Shown piece by piece: positions 17,827 through 25,480 of a stretch of DNA of 36,569 nucleotides (positions are counted from its first letter, which is position 1; each line of letters opens with the position of its first letter). Source of the stretch: NS-12 sp045403215 (GTDB lineage Bacteria > Nitrospirota > Nitrospiria > Nitrospirales > NS-4); the NCBI GenBank assembly GCA_045403215.1, contig JAXIOW010000091.1, positions 1 through 36,569 on the forward strand, given 5' to 3'. The translations under genes were made by a program, and so were the position numbers. The notes below the pieces were generated by a model. It did no database searches and was not told the DNA's origin. It saw nothing but the letters and a program-made list of their open reading frames with translations.

Positions 17827-18495
17827 ATGGTCCGTCTCGTTTCGATGGTAGCCATCGCCTGGCTCAGCAGCGCAACCGTTATCGCGGCAGCCGACTCGTT
17901 CTACCTCGCGACGATTCCCATCATGGCAGTTGCGAGCCCCGGGGACAAGCCGATCAGAGCCCCTTCGTACGCGATCATCCAAGTCACTCACCTGAGTAAT
18001 CCATTAGGACCAGAGGTGCTCTTTAATGAGGGGGCCAGAGGTTTGGGAGCATTCAAGGGGAGCGTGTTCGGCGCGGATTGGAAGGAGGCAGCGCAAAAGG
18101 CGACCCTGGCGGCCTCGAGGGCCGTGGGCGAGGATCCACGGACTTGGCAAGTGACGCTCAAAGGGGCCGGTCCCGGCTACACCATGAATGGACCGAGCGC
18201 CAGTGCCGCCTTAGCGATCGCCATGGTGGCGGCCAGACGGGGTAACACGCTCTTACCCGGCGTTGTGATAACCGGGAACGTCGATCCTGAGGGCCGAATA
18301 TCGGCCGTGGGACGGCTCCCGGAAAAAATTCTCTTGGCGGCGTCGGCAGGCTTCTCCACCATCTTGATCCCTCCCGGGCAAACTCGCACCCAAGACTGGG
18401 ACCTACGCCCTCTGGCCGAAAGCCTCAACGTGACAGTGATCGAGGCACCGACGATTAACGAGGCCTATGAAAGGATGACGGGCCAACGCTTTTAA
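17827..18495 (+). CDS. Exported Lon-type (S16) protease domain protein
   Basis: A 222-residue protein with a signal peptide (about residues 1-22, ending VIAAADS) and a single domain resembling the C-terminal proteolytic domain of Lon. The catalytic Ser-Lys pair is present: S124 in NGPSASAALA (Lon has DGPSAG) and K167 in VGRLPEKILLAA (Lon has GGLKEKLLAA). There is no AAA+ ATPase part, so it would act outside the cytoplasm without ATP-driven unfolding. The ATG at 17827 is chosen over 17749 because it has a GGGAGGA ribosome site and begins a clean signal peptide. Substrate unknown. Confidence 0.8.
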   Translation: MVRLVSMVAIAWLSSATVIAAADSFYLATIPIMAVASPGDKPIRAPSYAIIQVTHLSNPLGPEVLFNEGARGLGAFKGSVFGADWKEAAQKATLAASRAVGEDPRTWQVTLKGAGPGYTMNGPSASAALAIAMVAARRGNTLLPGVVITGNVDPEGRISAVGRLPEKILLAASAGFSTILIPPGQTRTQDWDLRPLAESLNVTVIEAPTINEAYERMTGQRF

Positions 18496-18544
18496 CCCAC
18501 GCGTTCCAGAAAAGCTGCCTTTCCCCTTTTCGTTACCATCCATT

Positions 18545-18919
18545 CTAAGCGGCGAGCGGGCCGTGGTTGATCGCCCAAAGCAGGGCGACGCGGCAGATGG
18601 CGAGCGGCGCGGTGTCGGCGCAGATCACGACCTTGTTCAACTGCTTGGTGTTGATGACGCAGTACCAGCACTCGGTGCCCTCGGGGTAGCCGAGCGAGGC
18701 GAGGTTTTGGTGTTTGTGCTTGAAATGCGGCGCGCCGAAGTACACTCCGTCTTTGTGGATCATGGTTTCGACCACCGTCCAGGCGGCCGCGATGTCGGTG
18801 GAGTAGGAAGGGGTCTTGCCGGCGCTCTTCAACCCCATGACGTGCTTGGCGATCTGCGCGTCCAGTTCCGGTCCTGCCTGCACTGTCCTCGGATCGATCA
18901 TCGCAGGGGAGTGTACCAC
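18545..18919 (-). CDS. Small protein resembling phage ABA-sandwich domain
   Basis: A 124-residue minus-strand protein. The pattern ELDAQIAKHVMG near the N-terminus, then PSYSTDIAAAWTVVE and a C-terminal ALLWAINH helix, resembles small phage-borne proteins of the Phage_ABA_S type, seen in many bacteria as isolated genes. Function unknown. GTG at 18919 is preceded by GGAGGAG (18931-18937 on the plus strand, complemented); an ATG at 18901 is the alternative. It sits between two plus-strand genes and is the only sign of possible phage ancestry here. No other phage gene is nearby. Confidence 0.65.
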   Translation of the reverse strand: MVHSPAMIDPRTVQAGPELDAQIAKHVMGLKSAGKTPSYSTDIAAAWTVVETMIHKDGVYFGAPHFKHKHQNLASLGYPEGTECWYCVINTKQLNKVVICADTAPLAICRVALLWAINHGPLAA

Positions 18920-18949
18920 ACAGGTGGGTGCTCCTCCGATGGGTCAGCA

Positions 18950-18979
18950 TTGACGCCGACCGCGCTGTGGTGATAGAGT
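18950..18979 (+). promoter_or_regulatory. Candidate promoter for hpnH
   Basis: TTGACG at 18950-18955, 18 bp, then TAGAGT at 18974-18979. It would start transcription about 25 bases before the GTG of hpnH. The same -10 sequence occurs at the tRNA-Thr promoter. Confidence 0.5.
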
Positions 18980-19010
18980 CAGGGCCGATCGCTCACCGGA
19001 GAGCTCGTGC

Positions 19011-20027
19011 GTGGCCGTTCCTGTCTCCCAGATGTTCACCGTCGCGTCGTACGTGCTGACCCAGAAGGTCAAGGGGGTCAAGCGGTACCCGCTCGTGCTC
19101 ATGCTGGAACCCCTGTTTCGCTGCAATCTCGCGTGCGCCGGCTGCGGGAAGATCCAGTATCCCGATCACGTCCTGGACAAGCGCCTGACGCCGGAGCAGT
19201 GCTGGGCGGCGGCCGAAGAGTGCGGCGCGCCGATCGTGAGCATCCCCGGCGGGGAGCCGCTCATCCACCCGGAAATGCCCGCGATCGTGAAGGGGCTGGT
19301 CGAGCGGAACAAGTACGTCTATCTCTGCACGAACGCCATTTTGATGGAGCGCAAGCTCGACGACTACACCCCATCCAAGTATCTGACGTTCAGCATCCAC
19401 ATGGACGGGCTCCGGGAGGAGCATGACATGGCCGTCTGCCGGGACGGCGTCTATGACGTGGCTGTCCGGGCGATCAAGGCGGCCCTCCAGCGGGGATTCC
19501 GCGTCACAACCAATACCACGTTGTTCGACGACGCCGCCCCCGAGCGCGTCCGCCGGTTCTTCGACGCCATGATGGAGTTGGGCGTTGAGGGCATGATGAT
19601 CTCACCCGGTTACAGCTACCAGAAGGCGCCTGATCAGAAGAACTTCCTCAAGCGGCAACGGACGCGGGAATTGTTCTCGCGCATCCTGCACACGCCCAAG
19701 AAGCACTGGCGGTTCAACCAGTCGCCGCTTTTCCTGGACTTCCTCATGGGCAAGGTGGACTACCAGTGCACGCCGTGGGGCAACCCCACCTACAACATCT
19801 TCGGCTGGCAGAAGCCCTGTTATCTGCTCCAGGACGGCTACACGGCGACCTTCAAGGCGCTCATCGAGGACACGAACTGGGACAACTACGGGACCGGGCG
19901 GAACGAGAAGTGCGCCGACTGCATGGTCCATTGCGGCTATGAAGCGTCAGCCGTGGACGATACGTTTAGTACGCTGCGAGGATTTGGCCGGACCGTCGTG
20001 GCCACACTGATGCCGACCGCCCGCTAG
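19011..20027 (+). CDS. hpnH: Radical SAM adenosyl-hopene transferase HpnH
   Basis: A 338-residue radical SAM enzyme with the cluster motif C38-x3-C42-x2-C45 (CNLACAGC), the SIPGGEPL segment for SAM binding and a C-terminal cysteine group (KCADCMVHCGYE). These and the overall length match HpnH, which joins the 5'-deoxyadenosyl group to hopene (diploptene) to make adenosylhopane, the first step toward C35 hopanoids. HpnG, encoded upstream with shc, acts next. The start is GTG at 19011; GGAGAG just upstream is the ribosome site. It is separated from shc-hpnG by lipid transport, MEP and unrelated genes. Confidence 0.93.
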   Translation: MAVPVSQMFTVASYVLTQKVKGVKRYPLVLMLEPLFRCNLACAGCGKIQYPDHVLDKRLTPEQCWAAAEECGAPIVSIPGGEPLIHPEMPAIVKGLVERNKYVYLCTNAILMERKLDDYTPSKYLTFSIHMDGLREEHDMAVCRDGVYDVAVRAIKAALQRGFRVTTNTTLFDDAAPERVRRFFDAMMELGVEGMMISPGYSYQKAPDQKNFLKRQRTRELFSRILHTPKKHWRFNQSPLFLDFLMGKVDYQCTPWGNPTYNIFGWQKPCYLLQDGYTATFKALIEDTNWDNYGTGRNEKCADCMVHCGYEASAVDDTFSTLRGFGRTVVATLMPTAR

Positions 20028-20044
20028 TTGTTCGCTGACGCCTT

Positions 20045-20434
20045 GTGCCTGACGCGCAGCCCCACAGCACAAGTTCACCGTCACTGGAAGGCCGTACCTT
20101 CCGGCCGGCGAACGAAACAGAGCGGCAAGAGGCGGTGGAACTTGCCTTCGACTACCGCGGTGATGTGACCCTGGAGCTGACTTCTGGTGAGAAGGTTGAA
20201 GGGTACATCTTCAACCGGAAGAGCTCGGCCTCTTTGCCGTTTCTTGAGCTCTTTCCCAAGGGGCAGCCCGGCGGGCTGAAGATTCCCTATGCCGACATCG
20301 TGGCGATCGCCTTTAGCGGCGAGGACACGGCGTCCGGGAAGTCCTGGGAAGCCTGGGTCAGGAAGAAGGAATCGGAGCGCAAGGCGGAAGCCGCCCGCAT
20401 CGCGGCGGAAGCCCAAGCACGCGGCCACTTGTAA
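20045..20434 (+). CDS. Conserved hypothetical protein, small beta-barrel-like
   Basis: A 129-residue protein not assigned to a named family. Residues about 40-95 (VTLELTSGEKVEGYIFNRK to LKIPYADIVAIAF) alternate short strands in a pattern like an SH3- or Sm-like barrel. The last 35 residues are a charged Lys/Glu/Ala helix. There is no signal peptide or membrane segment. It starts at GTG 17 bases after hpnH and is probably translated from the same message, so a role linked to hopanoids is possible but unproven. No methionine lies further in that could serve as another start. Confidence 0.65.
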   Translation: MPDAQPHSTSSPSLEGRTFRPANETERQEAVELAFDYRGDVTLELTSGEKVEGYIFNRKSSASLPFLELFPKGQPGGLKIPYADIVAIAFSGEDTASGKSWEAWVRKKESERKAEAARIAAEAQARGHL

Positions 20435-20466
20435 TCAGCTTTTTCCCCGAAAGGCCTCCACCGGTG

Positions 20467-21270
20467 ATGGCCGACGACGGCACAGCTTCCAACACCCGCT
20501 CCATTGACGACATCCTCGCGCGCGGCTATACCGTCCAAACCTTCGAATATCTCCGGCAGGGCTGGGAAGCCTTTTCGGACAATCCGGTCGGGTTTCTCGG
20601 GTTCACGCTGGCCTTGATGTTCGCCGCCCAGGCGGTTCCGCTGCTGGCCCCCGTCGTCGGGCAAGTGTTCAGCATCGTGATTCAGATCGTGATGCTGGCA
20701 GGCCTGGCCATCGTCACGTGGAGGCATCCCAGGGGCGGGAGCGCGGCGTTCGGCGATTTCTTCCCTGACTGGACGACGACGATGCGCTTGGTCTGGTGCG
20801 CTGTCCTGGGTCTCCTCCTCGTCGTGGTCGGGCTCATCTTCCTGATCCTCCCCGGCATTTATTTGATGGTCGGCTATACCTTTTCCTACATGCTGGTCGT
20901 GGATCGTGGACTGGGGGCCTGGCCGGCGCTCGAAGAAAGTCGCCGAATCGTCCACAAGAACTGGTGGGGTGTCTTCGGGTTGACGCTCGTGATGCTCCTC
21001 CTGATCGGCGTCGGCAGTATGATCGGAGCCGGTGTTCTGGGAATACCGATCGGCTATGGACTTTCAGGGGTTTTCCCGGAGGTGAATCTGGATGAACTAC
21101 CCTTCGAAGTTCCTGACATGGGCCTCACGGTCAACCTGGGCATGGTGATCGGGGTGGTGAGCGGAATGATGGTGGGCGGGGCCGTCGGGGTGGCGGTCTC
21201 AGGGAGCATGCTGGGCGCCGCCTATGCCGACATTTTCGGGCTGGCCGCGTCCTCGCAGGCACACTCTTAG
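20467..21270 (+). CDS. Polytopic membrane protein of unknown function
   Basis: A 267-residue protein with about six membrane segments (near residues 35-60, 63-83, 103-140, 165-195 and 220-260) and a soluble N-terminus of about 30 residues. The stretch LEESRRIVHKNWWGVFGLTLVML resembles the repeated W/S-R...W..F pattern of DUF975/glycerophosphodiesterase-membrane-domain-like proteins, but no catalytic site is visible. The start may be GTG at 20464 or ATG at 20467. It follows the small hpnH-linked gene by 32 bases. Confidence 0.7.
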   Translation: MADDGTASNTRSIDDILARGYTVQTFEYLRQGWEAFSDNPVGFLGFTLALMFAAQAVPLLAPVVGQVFSIVIQIVMLAGLAIVTWRHPRGGSAAFGDFFPDWTTTMRLVWCAVLGLLLVVVGLIFLILPGIYLMVGYTFSYMLVVDRGLGAWPALEESRRIVHKNWWGVFGLTLVMLLLIGVGSMIGAGVLGIPIGYGLSGVFPEVNLDELPFEVPDMGLTVNLGMVIGVVSGMMVGGAVGVAVSGSMLGAAYADIFGLAASSQAHS

Positions 21271-21291
21271 CTTACGGGTTAGCCCAGTGTT

Positions 21292-21314
21292 CTACCCCGT
21301 TTGGGGAGGGGTAG
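21292..21314 (+). other. Stem-loop in the spacer between membrane protein genes
   Basis: CTACCCC (21292-21298) pairs perfectly with GGGGTAG (21308-21314) across a 9-base loop. No T run follows, so it is at best a weak or Rho-assisted terminator. The rest of the 135-base spacer up to 21405 shows only the AAAGGTGG ribosome site of the next gene. Confidence 0.4.
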
Positions 21315-21405
21315 CGGAGCGTAAAGTGCTTCTGGGTCCATGGTTTTTGGGCCCTTTCACGCCTCCGTTGCTCCAGGATGAATTTATTGACAAAGGTGGA
21401 CACCT

Positions 21406-22026
21406 ATGTTAGATAGGCCGGACTTTAGCAGGATTGGACGGGACATTTTAAAGGTGCTGAGTTCGGGACCGTCGTGGGGTGGCGCGGCGGTTTTTTTCGG
21501 TCTGGTTGGACTCATCGTTCCATACCCGGCTTGGGCCACCCACGAGACCGATCACCGGTTCACCATCTCAGGCTATGTGCGGGACAAGGATGGGAAGCCG
21601 GTCAAGGACGTTCGGGTGCAGGTGCGAGACCTGCGCGACCAGAGCGTTGATCCCGTCAACACTTACGCAGATGGAAGCGGATTTTACAAGGTGGTCCTCC
21701 ACCTGCACAACCACAATGCAGGGGATTCCGTCCAAGTCTCGGTCAAGGACGAGCGATCAGGAGTAGACGAGGTCAAGAAGTTTCGGGCGGAGTTTGATCC
21801 GAACGACCGGCGGACCGAGCGAGTAGCGAGCGTGAACTTCGGCCCCGAACCGGAACGGTCGCCGATTTCCGGGGTAGTGGGATTGGTTGGGATAGCGGAG
21901 GCGTCCTCCTACTGGCTGTACGGGGCGGGAGGAATACTGGCCTTGGCGGCGATCGGTGCCGGCATCGCCTGGGCTCGGCACCAGCAGGCCAAGGCGGCCT
22001 CGAAACGACGCGGAAAGAAACGTTGA
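21406..22026 (+). CDS. Membrane-anchored carboxypeptidase-regulatory-like (Ig-fold) protein
   Basis: A 206-residue protein. A hydrophobic segment at about residues 26-45 ends in PAWATHE, consistent with an export signal. A beta-sandwich of about 75 residues follows, of the carboxypeptidase-regulatory-like type (ISGYVRDKDGKPVKDVRVQVRD, then DGSGFYKV). A second membrane helix near 165-190 and a basic tail (KRRGKKR) anchor it with the C-terminus in the cytoplasm. Role unknown; it precedes the respiratory operon but is separated from it by a terminator. AAAGGTGG at 21391-21398 is the ribosome site. Confidence 0.7.
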   Translation: MLDRPDFSRIGRDILKVLSSGPSWGGAAVFFGLVGLIVPYPAWATHETDHRFTISGYVRDKDGKPVKDVRVQVRDLRDQSVDPVNTYADGSGFYKVVLHLHNHNAGDSVQVSVKDERSGVDEVKKFRAEFDPNDRRTERVASVNFGPEPERSPISGVVGLVGIAEASSYWLYGAGGILALAAIGAGIAWARHQQAKAASKRRGKKR

Positions 22027-22048
22027 ATACATGAGGGAACGTGGACTC

Positions 22049-22096
22049 GGGCGCTTGGCTTCGGGGGGTGACGCCCTGAAGAAAAGCGTCTTTTTT
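22049..22096 (+). terminator. Terminator or attenuator upstream of the respiratory operon
   Basis: GACGC (22070-22074) pairs with GCGTC (22086-22090) and is followed by six T residues (22091-22096), a normal intrinsic terminator. GGGCG (22049-22053) can instead pair with CGCCC (22072-22076), which would block that stem. GGCGCTT (22050-22056) can also pair with AAGCGTC (22084-22090). The first cytochrome gene starts 37 bases after the T run, leaving little room for a separate promoter. Confidence 0.6.
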
Positions 22097-22132
22097 ATGC
22101 AAAGGATTTGAAGATTAGGAAAGGAGTTAGGT

Positions 22133-22732
22133 GTGGCTATGAAGATCAACCGTCTGGTGGCACTGGCAATCGTGGGGTGTCTGGGATTCCTTGCGACAGG
22201 ATGCGCTGAGGAGCAGGAGAGTACGGCTCCCCCGCCGCCGGCTCCTCCGGAGTACGCCGACAAGCACATGCCGGCCGGGTGGTGGGCTGATGAGAAGATC
22301 ATCGCCGAAGGGAAAGAGATCTTCGAGGGGGTCAAGAACATTGACGTCAATTGCTCGTCCTGTCACGGCAAAGACGGCAAGCCGGTCAAGGCGGGCGCCC
22401 GGGACTTCCGCAAGGCCGAGCGGATGAAGCTCTACTCTGACAGTGTCTGGTTCTGGCGGATCTCGGAAGGCGTGCCCAACACCAAGATGAAGGCCTGGAA
22501 GAGCAAGCTGCCCGAGGAGGACCGGTGGAAGGCCATGGCCTACGAGCGGACCTTCGGGCTCAAGGGAATGGGCTACGATGTGGCCAGGCAGGATTGGGTC
22601 CCTCTGGACGAACTTGGGAAACCAGCGCCAGCGGCCGTGCCCGCAGCTGGCGGGGCGACCCCGGCGGCCGGTGGTGGCAAGGCTCCGGCGGCGACGCCAG
22701 CCAAAGATGGCGCCAAGAAGGGTGGCAAATAA
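22133..22732 (+). CDS. Monoheme cytochrome c lipoprotein
   Basis: A 199-residue cytochrome c. Residues 1-24 form a lipoprotein signal with lipobox LATGC (C24), so it is probably lipid-anchored outside the cytoplasmic membrane. Heme c binds at C74-x2-C77-H78 (CSSCH). A methionine in PNTKMKAW is a likely sixth ligand. The C-terminal 40 residues are Ala/Pro/Gly-rich and disordered-looking. GTG at 22133 lies 6 bases after AAGGAG; an ATG at 22139 is the alternative. It is the first gene of an 11-gene operon and could carry electrons to or from the complex. Confidence 0.85.
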   Translation: MAMKINRLVALAIVGCLGFLATGCAEEQESTAPPPPAPPEYADKHMPAGWWADEKIIAEGKEIFEGVKNIDVNCSSCHGKDGKPVKAGARDFRKAERMKLYSDSVWFWRISEGVPNTKMKAWKSKLPEEDRWKAMAYERTFGLKGMGYDVARQDWVPLDELGKPAPAAVPAAGGATPAAGGGKAPAATPAKDGAKKGGK

Positions 22733-22766
22733 GACGGGGCCACGTCAGGTAGGGAGCGGCACGACC

Positions 22767-24617
22767 ATGAAGACCCGGCAACAAGCGCCTGCGGCTGACC
22801 TCGGGAAAAGGACGCGTCTTGGCGCGTCCGGGGCGGGCCAGGTGAGATGGGCGAAGTCCAGGCTGAGCGGCGTTCTAAAGATTGTTCTGATCGTAGCGGG
22901 GCTCCTGTTCGTCGGAACAGCCGTCGCCTACGCCCAGCTGCCTGAGCCCAAGGCGCACGAGTTCCCCTACCTGGGAAACCGTGGGGTTGTCTGGATCGTG
23001 GCCCAGCTCCATATCCTGTTTGCGGCGTTCATCCTGGGGGCGCCGATCTTCGTGGTGGTCAGCGAGATCCTTGGATGGAGGAACCAGGATGTCCGGTACG
23101 AGCGACTGGCCAAGGAAGTCACCAAGGTCACGGTGATCCTCTACAGCATGACGGCGCTGACCGGCGGCCTCTTCATCTTCATCCTGCTGGCCACCTACCC
23201 GCAACTGACGGCGTGGCTGATCAATCACTTCTTCGCCGTCTTCGCTGTCATGTATCCCCTGCTCTTTATCTTTGAGACGATCGTGCTCTATCTCTACTGG
23301 TACACCTGGGACGCCTTGCAGGGTCCGAAGAAGCTCCGGCACATCGCGCTTGGAGTGGTTCTGAACATCATCGGGCTGGCCACGCTCATCGTGATCGACG
23401 GTCCGACGGCGTTTATGAACACGCCGTCCAAGTTTGCAGAAGGGGGCATGGACCTCCGGACCTTCATCGAGACCACGGCGACGCTGTGGGACAAGATGAA
23501 CAACTACAGTTGGTGGCCGCTGAACATCCACCGCACGGTTGGCAATGTCGTCTTCGGCGGGTTTATCACCGGTCTGATTGCGGCCTACATGTATTTGATG
23601 GCCAAGACCGATGAGGAACGGGCCTTCTACGATTGGTTCGGATTTGTGGGCAATCTGATCGGGGTGGGCGCGTTGTTGGCCCTGCCTTTCGCCGGCTACC
23701 TGCTGGCCTACGAGCTCTGCGACTACGACGCGTCCATCTGTCCCTACATGATGGCGGACCAGCTCTCCATGTTTTTCGAGATGCAGGGGGCGATGGTCGG
23801 GCTGATCTTCCTCGGCAGCAACTATTACATCTGGCTGAGCATGAAGCGGATCGAAGGGTTGGAGCAAATCCGGATGAGGACCACCACGCTGGTCCTCATG
23901 GCGAGCATCCCCGTCGTGTTCATGCTGATCTGGACCAAGTTTCCGATCCCGGACAAGTTCGCGCTCATTTTACCGGCTTGCTGGGTCGCGTTCTTTTTGA
24001 TTGCCGGCCGGTTCCTCAAGTGGACCGTCGGAGCACAGACCTTGGTCAAGGTGGCGTTCCTGATGGTGATCATCGGCAACGCGATCTGGATGACGCCGCA
24101 TGCCTTCGTCGCCACCCAGGCCCTGGCGCCTGATGACGGCTCGCTCAGCTTGCCGCACGGGGAGCTCAGCCTGGGCTTTGTGACGGTGTCGTGGGGTGAT
24201 TTGGCGCTGATGCCGGCCAAGAATGCCGCGGCATTCACGCTGGTTTTCGTCACCGTCGTGAACTACATCCTCTACAATCGTGCCCTGCGTCGGGGACGGA
24301 TCATCTGGGGCAAGATCGATTTCGTCGCCCAGTTTGTCCTCGTCTTCCTGGCCTTCAGCGCGATCTGGACGATGACGCTGATGGGCGCGGTCCGCGAGCT
24401 GACCCGCAAGTACTTCCACGTCTTCAATCTCCAATATGATTTCACGCCTGAGTCCTTCACGCCCACGCTGGCATATTCCAGTTGGGTGTTCACCGGCGTC
24501 ACGCTGACCTTTTACATCATCGTCAGCTTCGCGATCGTCCTCACGCTTCGCATGGGAAAGGAAAAAGCCCACGCCGAGGCATCGAAGGCGGTCCCGGCTG
24601 TGGCTGGCGCGGAGTAG
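22767..24617 (+). CDS. Cytochrome bd-like (CydA-type) membrane protein 1
   Basis: A 616-residue protein with about 14 membrane segments, related to subunit I of cytochrome bd. Likely counterparts of the CydA heme histidines are H82 (VAQLHILFAAF) and H255 (WWPLNIHRTVGN). An acidic E170 in FIFETIVLYLYWYTWD and the GPTAFMNTP stretch also match CydA features. The quinol-loop pattern of canonical CydA was not recognised and no CydB is encoded nearby, so oxygen reduction is uncertain. The ATG at 22767 is preferred because it has GGGAG upstream and starts before a plausible leader helix; the frame is open far upstream within the previous gene. A diverged paralogue is encoded at 28377. Confidence 0.82.
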   Translation: MKTRQQAPAADLGKRTRLGASGAGQVRWAKSRLSGVLKIVLIVAGLLFVGTAVAYAQLPEPKAHEFPYLGNRGVVWIVAQLHILFAAFILGAPIFVVVSEILGWRNQDVRYERLAKEVTKVTVILYSMTALTGGLFIFILLATYPQLTAWLINHFFAVFAVMYPLLFIFETIVLYLYWYTWDALQGPKKLRHIALGVVLNIIGLATLIVIDGPTAFMNTPSKFAEGGMDLRTFIETTATLWDKMNNYSWWPLNIHRTVGNVVFGGFITGLIAAYMYLMAKTDEERAFYDWFGFVGNLIGVGALLALPFAGYLLAYELCDYDASICPYMMADQLSMFFEMQGAMVGLIFLGSNYYIWLSMKRIEGLEQIRMRTTTLVLMASIPVVFMLIWTKFPIPDKFALILPACWVAFFLIAGRFLKWTVGAQTLVKVAFLMVIIGNAIWMTPHAFVATQALAPDDGSLSLPHGELSLGFVTVSWGDLALMPAKNAAAFTLVFVTVVNYILYNRALRRGRIIWGKIDFVAQFVLVFLAFSAIWTMTLMGAVRELTRKYFHVFNLQYDFTPESFTPTLAYSSWVFTGVTLTFYIIVSFAIVLTLRMGKEKAHAEASKAVPAVAGAE

Positions 24618-24627
24618 GGGAATCACT

Positions 24628-25461
24628 GTGGCAGCGCAAAGCAGTTTCATCGCGGTGATTACCAAAAGAGGGTTCCAGGGACTCGTGGCGGCGGCGGTGC
24701 TTTGGCTCGCGGCCCGGTTTCTCTTCCACTTCCCCCCGGTGTTTCAAGTCATGTTCGTCCTCTATGCTTTCCTCGGAACTGGCGTTTTTATCCTGCTGGA
24801 CGCGCCATCCCTCTCTCCCGTCAGCGGCTTCAAAGCGGTGGCCTTGCTTGTAGGATTTTATGTGGTGCTCTCGCTGGTCTATATCGCCGGCGCCAGCGCG
24901 CTCCCGCAGTATGATCCCATGGTCGAAAAAGGAAAGATCGACAAGATCGTCAAGCCGAAGCTGGCGGCCACCGAAAAGGGCAAGATCGATGAGTTGCTGA
25001 AGCGAAGCCAGGAGCTAAGCGCCCAGAGCCAGGCGATCCTCAAACGGCTGGAAGCGTTGGGCGGCGAGGAAGCGAAAAAGATCGAGGCCTCCCTGGGTGG
25101 AGGCGGGGCCACGGCCGCGAAACCAGCAGCAGCCGGTGGCGATTTGGTTGCGCTCGGGAAGGAGCAATACGACCTGCAGGAATGCTACAACTGCCACAAG
25201 ATCGGCGGGAAAGGCGCGGTCAAGAAGCGCGGGCCTGTGCTGGACAACATCGGCAACCTGATGAAGCCCGAAGAGATGAAGGAGAAGATTCTGAATCCCC
25301 GCGCGTGGATGGCGGAAGGGTTCGAGAAGGAATACAACAAAAAACAGATGCCGGACAAGTACAAGGAGCTCTTGTCGGACCAGGAGGTCGACTCGCTCGT
25401 GGCGTATTTGTCGACGCTGAAGGATACATCGGTCCCAACCCCCAAGCCCGTCAAGAAGTAG
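24628..25461 (+). CDS. Membrane-anchored monoheme cytochrome c
   Basis: A 277-residue protein. It has three membrane segments near residues 15-32, 38-57 and 68-90, then a charged coiled-coil-like region (about 100-155), an Ala/Gly linker, and a C-terminal cytochrome c domain with C186-x2-C189-H190 (CYNCH) and probable methionine ligand in KKQMPDKYKELL. Such fusions tether a heme c domain to a membrane complex. It starts at GTG 10 bases after the CydA-like gene and lies directly before the Rieske gene, where other bacteria often have a c-type cytochrome subunit of complex III. Confidence 0.8.
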   Translation: MAAQSSFIAVITKRGFQGLVAAAVLWLAARFLFHFPPVFQVMFVLYAFLGTGVFILLDAPSLSPVSGFKAVALLVGFYVVLSLVYIAGASALPQYDPMVEKGKIDKIVKPKLAATEKGKIDELLKRSQELSAQSQAILKRLEALGGEEAKKIEASLGGGGATAAKPAAAGGDLVALGKEQYDLQECYNCHKIGGKGAVKKRGPVLDNIGNLMKPEEMKEKILNPRAWMAEGFEKEYNKKQMPDKYKELLSDQEVDSLVAYLSTLKDTSVPTPKPVKK

Positions 25462-25480
25462 GCGAGCGCTGGACAATCCC

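Noticed and set aside
18563..18973. Plus-strand frame opposite the phage-type gene
   Set aside because: The minus-strand protein has the recognisable pattern and a ribosome site; the plus frame has neither.
21387..21392. TTGACA as a -35 box for the gene at 21406
   Set aside because: It lies only 14 bases before the start codon, too close to drive that gene.
22578..22766. N-terminal extension of CydA-like protein 1
   Set aside because: It overlaps the end of the cytochrome c lipoprotein gene; the ATG at 22767 has its own ribosome site.
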